Positions 19,767-27,829 of a stretch of DNA of 64,000 bases are shown here, in pieces. The notes beneath the pieces are model-generated. The model saw nothing but the letters and a program-made list of their open reading frames with translations. It ran no database searches and was not told the DNA's origin. The stretch lies in assembly GCF_006715225.1 (NCBI RefSeq), contig NZ_VFMU01000001.1, forward strand, positions 1,550,001-1,614,000, in the 5' to 3' direction. The translations under genes were made by a program, and so were the position numbers. This DNA is from Arthrobacter sp. SLBN-112. Lineage in GTDB: Bacteria > Actinomycetota > Actinomycetes > Actinomycetales > Micrococcaceae. Numbering within the stretch: position 1 is the first letter of the stretch; every line of letters begins with the position of its first letter.

Positions 19767-20429
19767 TTAGGTGTTTTGGACGTTGTCTTTGGCGTCGGTG
19801 GCGCGGTCCTTGACGTCGGCGGCGGCCATTTGGCCTTCGGCTTTGACGTTTTGGGCGGCGTCGGTGGCGGTGGCCTTGACGTTTTCCATGGCTTCCTGGG
19901 CTGGTTCCTTCAGGTCCTGGGCCATGTTCTTGGCGGCGTCGGTGACCTGGGTGGCCAGGGGCTGGGCTGCGGTTTTGAGCTGGTCCGCGGCTTCGCGTTC
20001 CTTCTGGCTTGCCGGGATCAGCGAGGAGACCAGCATGCCGGCGCCGAACGCGATCAGCCCGGCGGCCAGGGGGTTCCCGGCGGTTTTGGCTTTGACCTGG
20101 TCCGGGGCGGCGGAGACGGCCTGGCCGGCGTCGCTGAGTTTGGCAGAGACGGTATCTTGTGCCTGGTGCAGGCTGTCGCCGGCGGAGTGCATGGCGTTGG
20201 TGGTGTGTCCGGCGCCGGTGGAGGTCGTGTCGTGGACCTTGGTGGTGGCGGTGTCTGCTGCTCCCATGATTTTCTCCTTCACCCCGGTCACGGCGTCTTT
20301 TACTTTGTCGGTTTGGCGGTGGACGATGTTGGACGGGGTGACCTTGTCTGCCACGGCGTCCACGTTGGTGCCCAGCCGTGCCCGGGTGGCTTCTATGTCT
20401 GCGCGGATGACGTCAGGGTTTTCGCTCAT
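19767..20429 (-). CDS. DUF3618 domain-containing protein
   Basis: This 220-residue alanine/lysine-rich protein opens with the DUF3618 signature (NPDVIRADIEATRARLGTNV). It then has long amphipathic helices with repeated K-A-D/T-A motifs, a hydrophobic helix at about 120-137 (GNPLAAGLIAFGAGMLVSSL) and a helical tail resembling LEA/apolipoprotein-like repeats (MENVKATATDAAQNVKAEGQ). Actinobacterial members are envelope-associated and often stress-linked; the biochemical role is unknown. The start overlaps the stop of the holin-like gene (ATGA). Confidence 0.85.
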   Translation of the reverse strand: MSENPDVIRADIEATRARLGTNVDAVADKVTPSNIVHRQTDKVKDAVTGVKEKIMGAADTATTKVHDTTSTGAGHTTNAMHSAGDSLHQAQDTVSAKLSDAGQAVSAAPDQVKAKTAGNPLAAGLIAFGAGMLVSSLIPASQKEREAADQLKTAAQPLATQVTDAAKNMAQDLKEPAQEAMENVKATATDAAQNVKAEGQMAAADVKDRATDAKDNVQNT

Positions 20430-20857
20430 CGGTTTACCTCACCTGGTTTTAGGGTTGGGGGAATTTCTGAGAGGGTTTCCCCGGTTTGGGGCAGGCCCTT
20501 GATCTGCTTGAGTTCCTTGCGGCCGATGGAGGCCAGGACCGCGGCGATGATGGCCCAGACCACGGCGACGATCAGCGCGGACCAGCCCAGGGGCATGATG
20601 GCCCCGAGGGCCCACATCAGGGCCAGGGACAGGAAGAGCAGGACGAAGTGGCCGCCCACGCCGGCGCCGGCGAGCATGCCGGCGCCTTTCCCTGCCCGGG
20701 AGGTGGATTGCTTAAGTTCGGCCTTGGCCAACTCCACTTCCTGGCGCATCAGGGTGGACAGGTCCCGGGTCACATCCCCCAGCAACTCGCCCAGGGACGC
20801 GTTGTCCGCCTTCATATGCGCCTCACTCGGCGGCATCTCCGGAATCTGGCTACTCAT
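20426..20857 (-). CDS. Phage-holin-family (DUF1469/YqjE-like) membrane protein
   Basis: This 143-residue protein has the Actinobacteria holin superfamily layout. A helical region comes first (LGELLGDVTRDLSTLMRQEV), then ELAKAELKQS, then two hydrophobic hairpin helices (GGHFVLLFLSLALMWALGAI and WSALIVAVVWAIIAAVLASI) and a charged tail. Despite the family name it is chromosomal and not part of a prophage. It starts on TGATG overlap with the upstream gene (a GTG one codon earlier is also possible). Together with its DUF3618 neighbour it forms a pair found in many actinobacteria. Confidence 0.85.
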   Translation of the reverse strand: MSSQIPEMPPSEAHMKADNASLGELLGDVTRDLSTLMRQEVELAKAELKQSTSRAGKGAGMLAGAGVGGHFVLLFLSLALMWALGAIMPLGWSALIVAVVWAIIAAVLASIGRKELKQIKGLPQTGETLSEIPPTLKPGEVNR

Positions 20858-21846
20858 CACAGACCACCCGTCTGGCCACCCCGGGTGCGGTCCTGGGTGA
20901 GGGGGTCATTGGCCATGGGATCGTCGGCGAGTGCGCGGTCGCGCAGCGGGTCGTCGGACAGCTGGTTCCCGGACCAGGGTTCCTCCACCAGCTGCGGGCT
21001 GTCGAGGCCGCTGGCCGGACCCGCTGCCTCGGGGTAGCTGCTGCCCGGTGCACCGCCGTCATACCCTGCCGTCGTGGTGGCCGGGCCGGGGAGCTGGACC
21101 GGCGGCGGGGGCACAGTTCCACCGGCAACGGGGGTGGTCTGGTTGTACTGGTCACCGTAGGGGGTGCCGGAGTACTGGCCGGAGAGACCCGCCCTGGTTC
21201 CGGTGGACGTGCTGGAGGATGAGTCGGGGGCGCCTGCGGTGAGTCCGCGGGTGAGGCGTCCTGCCAGGACGCCGGCGCCGGCGGCGAGGAGCAGGAACGT
21301 TCCGGGCCGGTTGCGGGCAAACCGCTGGACCTCGTTCAGGAGGTCGCCCGGCTCCCGGTTCTCCAGCCAGGAGGCCATGGAGGACGTGCGATCGGCTGCC
21401 TGCCGGACCAAATCGCTCGCCATGCCCTGCTGGTCCGGTGCGCTGGCCATGCTGTGCAGCTGGCTGGAAATGTTCCGGATGCCCTCGGCAGCCTTCTGCT
21501 GCTGGGTGCCGGCCTGGCTGGTCAGGCCCGACTTCGCCTGGTGGAGCAGGTCCTGGGCGTTGGCCTTGGCCTCATGGGCCACGTTCGCAGCCTCGCCCTT
21601 GGCCGTCTGGGCTACTCCCTGGGCGGACCCGGCGGCAGTGCGGGCCACGTCGGCTGCCTCTTCCTTGGCAGCCTCTTTGCGCGAGGACGCAGAGGTTTGA
21701 TCGGTCGTGGCGTAGCCGGTTCCGGCCTCGCCCGTGTAGGGGCCGGCGGTTGACGGGAAGGTGGTGGCCTCCCGCTCACCCGGAATTCCTGTACTGCCCG
21801 GAGGAGTCGTGTAAGCGGGGTCCTCGGGCCATTGGTTCTCTGTCAT
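20857..21846 (-). CDS. Alanine-rich helical protein with one membrane helix
   Basis: This 329-residue protein has a low-complexity N-terminus and a long alanine/lysine-rich helical stretch with apolipoprotein/LEA-like repeats (EAADVARTAAGSAQGVAQTA). A conserved-looking segment (LENREPGDLLNEVQRFARNR) leads into one membrane helix (PGTFLLLAAGAGVLAGRLTR). The last 120 residues are disordered, Pro/Gly-rich and acidic. It resembles actinobacterial proteins found beside DUF3618/holin genes. The ATG at 21846 begins MTENQW with AGCGAAG upstream. First gene of the minus-strand unit. A SigF-like promoter lies about 94 bases upstream. Confidence 0.8.
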   Translation of the reverse strand: MTENQWPEDPAYTTPPGSTGIPGEREATTFPSTAGPYTGEAGTGYATTDQTSASSRKEAAKEEAADVARTAAGSAQGVAQTAKGEAANVAHEAKANAQDLLHQAKSGLTSQAGTQQQKAAEGIRNISSQLHSMASAPDQQGMASDLVRQAADRTSSMASWLENREPGDLLNEVQRFARNRPGTFLLLAAGAGVLAGRLTRGLTAGAPDSSSSTSTGTRAGLSGQYSGTPYGDQYNQTTPVAGGTVPPPPVQLPGPATTTAGYDGGAPGSSYPEAAGPASGLDSPQLVEEPWSGNQLSDDPLRDRALADDPMANDPLTQDRTRGGQTGGL

Positions 21847-21939
21847 CTTCGCTCTCTCTTTCCAAGAAGGCCGGTTGTTGATCAAGAACCAGCAATACTG
21901 GCCGTAAAATGATAAGCATGGTTACTAATAAAAAGTAAG

Positions 21940-21964
21940 TACCCTTGCTAAGCGAGTTATAACC
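21940..21964 (-). promoter_or_regulatory. Candidate SigB/SigF-type promoter GGTTA-N15-GGGTA
   Basis: On the minus strand GGTTA (21964-21960) and GGGTA (21944-21940) are separated by exactly 15 bases. This is close to the actinobacterial SigF consensus GGTTT-N15-17-GGGTA. It points at the alanine-rich protein, holin and DUF3618 genes. The cognate-type sigma gene lies 2 kb away. Confidence 0.6.
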
Positions 21965-22033
21965 GTTCCAAAAATGTCAGCCGGAATGGCGAGGGCCTGC
22001 CCGGTCACAACGAAGTGGAAAGTGGTGGGAAAC

Positions 22034-22720
22034 ATGGATACAGCTCCATGGGTATGGGTGATAGTTGCCATTGTTGTGGTGGCACTGATCGTGGTGCTCC
22101 TTCTGGCCGGCGGAAAGCGCCGCAAGGCCATGCAGCAGAAACGCGACCAGGAGCACCGGGAAAAGGCCGCCGAGATCCGGCGTGAAGCCGAGAACATGGA
22201 AATCGACGCCCGCGAGCGCGAGGCCAAGGCCATCCGCGCGCGTGCCGATGCGGAGCAGGCGCAGGTTGACGCTGCCCGCCTTCGGCAGGAGGCCGAGCAG
22301 CGGGCCCATGAGGCCCAGTCCCTGCGGGGTGATGTTGCCAGCCGCACCCGGAAAGCGGATGAACTTGACCCTGACGTCGGAAGGGATGGCAGCCGGCGGG
22401 ACCGCGTTGAGGGCAATGATGGACGGCCTGTGCAGCATCGAGACGCCGGCCATGACGGGCGTGGAGCTGCCGAAGCAGGTGCTGTCCGGGATATCGACCG
22501 GGACGCGGCGTACAGGGATGGCCGCCATGCCGACGGGGGACAGAAGGACCGCGGAAGCCATGACACCCTTGCCGGCGGCACCAGGACGGATACGCCTGCA
22601 GAGATGACGGAAGCAGAATCCGAGCGGCGGCGCCATCGTGACGCGAACGACACCGCGACGGGAAATACAAGTACCGCCGCGGAGCGTGATGTCCGCGGGG
22701 AGGAAAATCCGCGCATCTGA
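22034..22720 (+). CDS. Single-pass membrane protein with a coiled-coil domain
   Basis: From the ATG at 22034 this gives 228 residues. An N-terminal membrane anchor (WVWVIVAIVVVALIVVLLLA) is followed by a long, highly charged coiled coil of Arg/Glu/Ala heptads (about 28-110, with EKAAEIRREAENMEIDAR). The disordered, Asp/Arg/Gly-rich tail has no recognisable domain. Homologous proteins occur in Arthrobacter, but I know no function. It is divergent from the alanine-rich protein gene, with the SigF-like promoter between them on the other strand. Confidence 0.75.
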   Translation: MDTAPWVWVIVAIVVVALIVVLLLAGGKRRKAMQQKRDQEHREKAAEIRREAENMEIDAREREAKAIRARADAEQAQVDAARLRQEAEQRAHEAQSLRGDVASRTRKADELDPDVGRDGSRRDRVEGNDGRPVQHRDAGHDGRGAAEAGAVRDIDRDAAYRDGRHADGGQKDRGSHDTLAGGTRTDTPAEMTEAESERRRHRDANDTATGNTSTAAERDVRGEENPRI

Positions 22721-22810
22721 GGCCGGCGGGAAGGCGGCACAAATACAGCAGCCCGAACGGCACCACCAATACAGCGGCCATATTTGTGCCGGCTGCAGGT
22801 GGAGCGAAGG

Positions 22811-23851
22811 CTAGGGCCGCCGCGGTTTGAGGACCGGGGAAGGATTAACGCCTTCCCCCGTCCCCATGCCCGCGAGGAGTTCCTTGACCGCGTCCACCGA
22901 TGACACTCGTGGTTCCCATCCGAGGATCCTTTGTGCGCGGCTGGTATCCATGATGGGCGCGCCCGCCGCCATCTCCACCCAACCCGAGTCCGTGGGCTGG
23001 ATACGTGCCCGCCAGGTGAGGTCCACCACGGTGTGAAGCAGCCGCATGGGAATGGGGAGGATTCTCTTGGCGCCCAGGATGCGGGCCAGTTCCTGGGGGT
23101 CCAAAACCGGCTCGGCTGCGATGTTGAAGGCGCCGCTGGCCCGCTGGTCCACCACCCGCCAGTAGGCCTCTGCAACGTCGTCAGCATGGACCGCCTGGAA
23201 GATCAGGTTCCCTGGAACCGGCAGCAGTGGAACCCAGGGTTTGCGCGGTACCAGCCGCGGAAATATGTTTCCCAGGAAATACCTTCCGATTTCGCTTCCC
23301 GCCTTGCCCTGGAAGATGAGCGCCGGCCGGAGCCTGGCAACGGAAATTTCCGGTTCCGCGGCCGCGAACTGGTCCAGGAGCTTTTCCTGCTCGGCCTTGT
23401 GGCGGCTGTAGTGCGAGCCGGCCATTCCTGTTGCAGGCCAGGACTCATCCCTGCGCTGGTCCTTGTCCGCCTTGCTGTAGGCGCCAACGGAAGACGCGCA
23501 CACCACCTGCTTCACGCGCATTTTTGCGGCAGCTTCGAGGACGTTCTTCGTGCCGGTGACATTGGTCCGGTGCAGGAGCGGGAGGTTGTGGTTCGGTTGG
23601 ATTTGCCACGCCAGGTGGACCACTGAGTCCACCCCTTCAAGTGCTTTCTCCAGCGCTGGCCTGTCCTGGTCCAGGCCCACATCGAGGGTGTGCCATTCCA
23701 TGCCGCCATAGGGCTCCCGGGCCGTGTCGGGCAACCTGCGGCTGATCCCCACCAGCTGCAGGCTCCCTGGCTTATGGGCGAGTTGGCCCTGCAGGTTGCG
23801 CAGCAGTGCTGTTCCCGCATTTCCGCTGGCCCCGGTGATGGCAATGCGCAT
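22811..23851 (-). CDS. NAD-dependent epimerase/dehydratase family protein
   Basis: This 346-residue extended SDR has the Rossmann motif MRIAITGASGNAGTALL (TGxxGxxG), VDSVVHLAW, the active-site serine region VVCASSVGAYS and the catalytic pair SHYSRHK (YxxxK). A FNIAAEP segment and a C-terminal substrate domain with VSSVDAVKELL complete it. The fold acts on nucleotide sugars or flavanone-like substrates; the substrate is not known. It is not an obvious HldD (no family-specific FFDxxG motif), even though a heptose cluster lies just beyond. Monocistronic, divergent from the sigma gene. Confidence 0.88.
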   Translation of the reverse strand: MRIAITGASGNAGTALLRNLQGQLAHKPGSLQLVGISRRLPDTAREPYGGMEWHTLDVGLDQDRPALEKALEGVDSVVHLAWQIQPNHNLPLLHRTNVTGTKNVLEAAAKMRVKQVVCASSVGAYSKADKDQRRDESWPATGMAGSHYSRHKAEQEKLLDQFAAAEPEISVARLRPALIFQGKAGSEIGRYFLGNIFPRLVPRKPWVPLLPVPGNLIFQAVHADDVAEAYWRVVDQRASGAFNIAAEPVLDPQELARILGAKRILPIPMRLLHTVVDLTWRARIQPTDSGWVEMAAGAPIMDTSRAQRILGWEPRVSSVDAVKELLAGMGTGEGVNPSPVLKPRRP

Positions 23852-24001
23852 GGCAACGACTCCTTGGCAGGTTTGGACTGGTTGCGGCCCTACATGACGA
23901 GCCTATAGCGGAGAAGCATTGTTTTATAAGCAACCTTATGATTTCCTACTTCTAAGTCTTGCCGCAGGCTTTCGGAACCAGATCGAGGGAAACCAACACT
24001 C

Positions 24002-24949
24002 ATGCCCGAATCCTTTGCCGCTTTTGCCGTGGACGCTTCACCTGTCCACCGTCAACAGTCCCAGCCGGCACAACAACCAACTCCTCCCGCCACCTCAGGA
24101 AGGCTGCGGGAAACGTTCGAAAACGACCTGGTCCTACGGTACCTGGACCTCGCCGAGGCCCTCGCTGCCCGTTTTGAGGCCCGCGGCCGGGAGCGGGCGG
24201 ACCTGAACCAGGTGGCCTATCTGGGCCTGGTGAAGGCCGCCCGCGGATTCGACCAGGCCAAGGGCGAGAGCTTCCCCGCTTACGCCGCACCCACCATCAC
24301 CGGTGAACTCAAGAGGTATCTCCGCGACCGGACGTGGGTTGTGCGCCCGCCGCGCCATATCCAGGACCTGCGGACCCGGCTGTTCCGGGCAGAACCGGAG
24401 TTGACCCAGGCGCTGGGACGGAACCCGAGTGTTGCCGAGCTGGCCGGTGAGCTGGGAACTGATCCGGCGGAGGTGCAGGAGGCCATCTCGGCATCCAGCA
24501 GCATGCACCCGGATTCCCTTGACGCAGTGAACCCCAATTCCGATGCTCCGTCCATCGGTGAGGTCCTGGCCTGCCCTGAGACGCCCCTGGAGCGGCTCGA
24601 GGAACTCGCCTGCCTGCGTGACGCCATGCAGGACCTGGACGACTCGGACAGGGAGCTCTTGTACCGGCGCTATTTCTGCGAGGAGACACAGGTGCAGCTG
24701 GGCAAACGGCTGGGAATGTCCCAGATGCAAGTGTCCCGCCGCCTGGCCAAGGTGCTGGTGGAGCTTCAGCGGCGCCTTGAGGCCAGCGCCCAGTTCGGTG
24801 CGCGGGAAGACGCCGCGGGCGGTGGAGCGCCGTCCCGGGCTGCGCAGGCAGGCCGGTCAGCCAATCACGTCACGTCCTTCCAGGAAGCCAGGAACGGACA
24901 CGCCGGCGCAGGAGTCGGCCGCCGCTTGGGCGGTACCAGGGCAAGGTAA
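24002..24949 (+). CDS. RNA polymerase sigma factor, SigB/SigF/SigG subfamily
   Basis: The 315-residue product has region 2 (residues 38-115: DLVLRYLDLAEALAARFEA, DLNQVAYLGLVKAARGFD, FPAYAAPTITGELKRYLRDR, WVVRPPRHIQDLR). Region 3 follows (LGRNPSVAELAGELGTDP), then region 4 with its helix-turn-helix (about 210-262: RYFCEETQVQLGKRLGMSQM, QVSRRLAKVL). This is the stress/sporulation-type sigma family. The C-terminal 50 residues after region 4 are disordered and extra. No anti-sigma or anti-anti-sigma gene is adjacent, which is unusual. It is the best candidate to read the GGTTA-N15-GGGTA promoter at 21940. Confidence 0.92.
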   Translation: MPESFAAFAVDASPVHRQQSQPAQQPTPPATSGRLRETFENDLVLRYLDLAEALAARFEARGRERADLNQVAYLGLVKAARGFDQAKGESFPAYAAPTITGELKRYLRDRTWVVRPPRHIQDLRTRLFRAEPELTQALGRNPSVAELAGELGTDPAEVQEAISASSSMHPDSLDAVNPNSDAPSIGEVLACPETPLERLEELACLRDAMQDLDDSDRELLYRRYFCEETQVQLGKRLGMSQMQVSRRLAKVLVELQRRLEASAQFGAREDAAGGGAPSRAAQAGRSANHVTSFQEARNGHAGAGVGRRLGGTRAR

Positions 24950-25173
24950 GGCGAGCCCTGCACGGGCAACAGGCAATGGACGACGGCGGCCGGCCCCTTC
25001 CGGCAGCACGTTAACGCCGGGAGCGCAGAGGGGCTGCGGAGGGCCCCGGAAGGAGTATCTGCAGCAGCCGAATTCCTATCTTGCCTGTTCAACCGCCCAA
25101 AAGAACCTGGTCCTGCGGCTGAAAAAGCCCGTGGCCCTGTTTAGGAGCAGCAGCAGGAGGGAACGGTCCGTTT

Positions 25174-25710
25174 ATGGGAAGCTCTGAAACCTCCAAGCTC
25201 CGGGCTGTCCTGTTCGACCGGGACGGGACCCTGGTGGTCGATGTGCCGTACAACGGGGACCCCGGCAAAGTACGGCCGATGGCCGGCGCCAAGGCAGTAC
25301 TGGACAACCTGCGGGCGGCCGGCATCGCCACCGGCGTGGTCAGTAACCAGTCAGGGATTGCCCGTGGGCTGATCACGGCCGCGGACGTGGCAAAAGTGAA
25401 CGCCCGGGTGGAAGAACTGCTCGGTCCTTTCGACGTGTGGGAAGTGTGCCCGCATGCCGAGCAGGACGGCTGTGCCTGTCGCAAACCCGCCCCGGGAATG
25501 GTCCACAGCGCCTGCCGCAAGCTGGGCATCCAGGCGTCGGAAGCCGCCCTGATCGGGGACATCGGCGCCGACGTGGGTGCTGCCGAGGCTGCCGGTGCCA
25601 CCGGCGTCCTGGTTCCCACACCCGTGACCCGTGCCGAGGAAGTGGCCGCGGCGCGGCTGGTGGCCCCGGACCTGGCGTCCGCCGTCGGCCTGCTGCAGGG
25701 GACGCCCTGA
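25174..25710 (+). CDS. HAD-IIIA phosphatase, D-glycero-D-manno-heptose 1,7-bisphosphate phosphatase type
   Basis: This 178-residue protein has the GmhB hallmarks: the HAD nucleophile motif AVLFDRDGTL (residues 11-20), VVSNQSGIARG (motif II), and the zinc-binding CPHAEQDGCACRKPAPGM loop that separates GmhB/HisB-type phosphatases from other HADs. GDIGADVGAAEAAG is motif IV. The expected reaction is removal of the 7-phosphate from heptose-1,7-bisphosphate. It is the first gene of the coupled sugar operon and ends by TGATG overlap with the GT9 gene. HisB-N-like activity cannot be excluded by sequence alone. Confidence 0.88.
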   Translation: MGSSETSKLRAVLFDRDGTLVVDVPYNGDPGKVRPMAGAKAVLDNLRAAGIATGVVSNQSGIARGLITAADVAKVNARVEELLGPFDVWEVCPHAEQDGCACRKPAPGMVHSACRKLGIQASEAALIGDIGADVGAAEAAGATGVLVPTPVTRAEEVAAARLVAPDLASAVGLLQGTP

Positions 25711-26798
25711 TGGGGCGCGTCCTGGTGGCCCGGCTGGACAGCATGGGCGACGTCCTGCTGTCAGGCCCTGCCGTGCGGGCGGTAGCCAACGGCCGGGCCC
25801 AGTATGGTGGCAGCACCAACCACGTGGTGATGCTGTGCGGCAGGCAGGGTGAAGCTGCTGCGGCGCTGCTCCCCGGCGTGGCCGAGGTCTACAGCTGGGA
25901 CAGCCCCTGGATCATGAACCCGGCGCCCAAGATGACCGGGCCGCACGCTGACCGGCTGATCGAATACGTCCGGAATTCCCGGATCACCGAAGCAGTCATC
26001 CTCACGTCCTTCCACCAGTCGCCGCTGCCGCTGGCCCTGCTGCTGCGGCTGGCGGGCGTGGAGCGCATCACCGGCGCCTCCACTGACTACGCCGGCTCCC
26101 TGCTGGATGTGCGCCTCAAACCGGGTGAGGACTTCCCTGAAGACCAGCCCGAGGCGGAGCGGGCACTGGGCATTGCCGGGGCGGCGGGCTTCCGGCTCCC
26201 CGCCGGCGACGACGGGAAGCTGCACGTGAAGTCGGTGCCCGACGTGACAGGCCTGGTAGGTGAGGAACCCTATGTTGTTGTTCACCCCGGAGCCGCCGTC
26301 CCTGCCAGGGCCTGGCCCCCGCTGCACCATGCCGCCGCCGTCGAACTCCTCCAGGGCGCAGGCTACCGGGTGGTGGTGACCGGCGGCCCCGGCGAAAAGT
26401 CGCTGACCGCCACGGTGGCCGGCCCCTCGGCCCTGGACCTGGGCGGGCGTACCGACCTCTCCACCATGGCGGGCGTCATGGCCGGCGCCGATGCCGTGGT
26501 CAGCGGCAACACCGGGCCGGCCCACTTGGCTGCCGCGGTGGGCACCCCGGTGGCGTGCCTGTTTTCGCCCGTGGTCCCGGCCATCCGCTGGGCCCCGTAT
26601 GGCGTGCCCCTGGAACTCCTCGGGGACCAGAACGCGCCCTGCCGCATGTCCCGCGCCCGGGTTTGCCCCGTGCCGGGCCACCCCTGCCTCGACTCGGTAT
26701 CGCCGGAGGAAGTGGTGGCAGCGGTGGAACGCCTGATCAGCGGAGTGAGCTCCTTCAGCACCCACGTCAGCACCCGTAGAAAGGCCCGCAACAGATGA
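25710..26798 (+). CDS. Glycosyltransferase family 9 (ADP-heptose:LPS heptosyltransferase-like)
   Basis: This 362-residue GT-B enzyme has the GT9 features: MGRVLVARLDSMGDVLLSGPAVRA at the start, VVVHPGAAVPARAWP (the donor-phosphate loop usually written HPGA), RVVVTGGPGEK, and DAVVSGNTGPAHLAAAVGTP with the conserved GNTGPAHLA. GT9 enzymes transfer ADP-heptose in Gram-negative LPS. Here there is no LPS, so the acceptor is unknown. Placement between gmhB and two GT4-like genes supports a heptose donor. It starts by TGATG overlap and ends by ATGA overlap. Confidence 0.9.
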   Translation: MGRVLVARLDSMGDVLLSGPAVRAVANGRAQYGGSTNHVVMLCGRQGEAAAALLPGVAEVYSWDSPWIMNPAPKMTGPHADRLIEYVRNSRITEAVILTSFHQSPLPLALLLRLAGVERITGASTDYAGSLLDVRLKPGEDFPEDQPEAERALGIAGAAGFRLPAGDDGKLHVKSVPDVTGLVGEEPYVVVHPGAAVPARAWPPLHHAAAVELLQGAGYRVVVTGGPGEKSLTATVAGPSALDLGGRTDLSTMAGVMAGADAVVSGNTGPAHLAAAVGTPVACLFSPVVPAIRWAPYGVPLELLGDQNAPCRMSRARVCPVPGHPCLDSVSPEEVVAAVERLISGVSSFSTHVSTRRKARNR

Positions 26799-27829
26799 GA
26801 ATCCTGCTCTGGCATGTCCACGGTTCCTGGACGGACGCCTTTGTCCGCGGCCGTCATGAGTACCTGCTTCCCGTCCTGCCGGGAGGTGGAGCGTGGGGGC
26901 TGGGCCGCGCCGGCAGGGACTGGCCGGAATCAGTGCGGGAGGTGGACCTGGCGACGCTCGACCCCGAGGCGGTGGACGCCGTCGTCCTCCAGCGCCCGGA
27001 AGAGATCGACGAAGTGCTCCGAACCCTGGGACGGATGCCCGGCGTCGACCTTCCGGCCGTGTTCGTGGAGCACAACACGCCCAAAGGCAATTTCCCCAAC
27101 ACCAGCCACCCGCTCGCGGACCAAGACAGCATCCCCGTTGTCCACGTAACCCATTTCAACCGGCTGGCCTGGGACAACGGGTCCGCTCCCACCACCGTGA
27201 TCGAGCACGGAATCCCGGACCCCGGACAGCTCTACACCGGTGAGCTGCCGGAACTGGGGGTAGTGGTCAACGAACCGGTGCGACGCGGCCGGGTAACAGG
27301 AACCGACCTGCTGCCGGCCTTCGCGTCCGTGGCACCGCTGCAGGTGTTCGGCATGAAGACCGAGGGCCTGGCCGCAGCGACCGGAATCGAGGCTTCGCGC
27401 CTGACGTCCCGGGGCGACCTGAAAACCCGGGAGCTGCACCGGGAACTTGCGGGCTGCCGGGTCTATGTCCACCCGATGCGCTGGACCTCGCTGGGGCTGT
27501 CCCTGCTGGAAGCCATGCACCTGGGCATGCCGGTGGTGGTGCTTGCCACCACTGAGGCTCCACGGGCGGTGCCGCAGGAAGCGGGCGTCGTCTCCGCCGA
27601 CGTCGACGAGCTGCTCCGCTGTGCGGCGCGGCTGGTCGCCAACCCGGATGAAGCCCGACGGCGGGGAGTCGCCGCCCGGGAGGCGGCGCTGGAGCGTTAC
27701 GGCCTGGGGAAGTTCCAGGACCGCTGGGATGAGCTCCTGGCGGACCTGCGGCACCGGCCGCGGCACCCCGTTAACGAGCGGCCGAACGAGCGGATCCTCG
27801 TTCCGGCGCGGGAGAGGAAGACACCATGA
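26795..27829 (+). CDS. Glycosyltransferase family protein (GT-B fold)
   Basis: This 344-residue protein starts MRILLWHVHGSWTDAFVRG. It has an N-terminal Rossmann half with VFVEHNTPKGNFPNTSHP, and the C-terminal donor half RVYVHPMRWTSLGLSLLEAM followed by HLGMPVVVLATTEAPRAVP. The VHPMRWTSLGLSLLEAM stretch is the GT4-type E-x7-E/P-x-G-x-S region, with Glu in SLLEAM. The acceptor and donor are unknown. It is translationally coupled on both sides, so it should act in the same glycan as the GT9. Confidence 0.8.
   Translation: MRILLWHVHGSWTDAFVRGRHEYLLPVLPGGGAWGLGRAGRDWPESVREVDLATLDPEAVDAVVLQRPEEIDEVLRTLGRMPGVDLPAVFVEHNTPKGNFPNTSHPLADQDSIPVVHVTHFNRLAWDNGSAPTTVIEHGIPDPGQLYTGELPELGVVVNEPVRRGRVTGTDLLPAFASVAPLQVFGMKTEGLAAATGIEASRLTSRGDLKTRELHRELAGCRVYVHPMRWTSLGLSLLEAMHLGMPVVVLATTEAPRAVPQEAGVVSADVDELLRCAARLVANPDEARRRGVAAREAALERYGLGKFQDRWDELLADLRHRPRHPVNERPNERILVPARERKTP

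Noticed and set aside
20426..20857. Prophage or lysis module because of the holin-family protein
   Set aside because: No other phage gene is nearby. This DUF family is a normal chromosomal membrane protein linked to DUF3618.
22811..23851. HldD-type ADP-heptose 6-epimerase completing the heptose pathway
   Set aside because: It is an extended SDR but shows no HldD-specific motif. It lies on the other strand and is separated from the cluster by the sigma gene.
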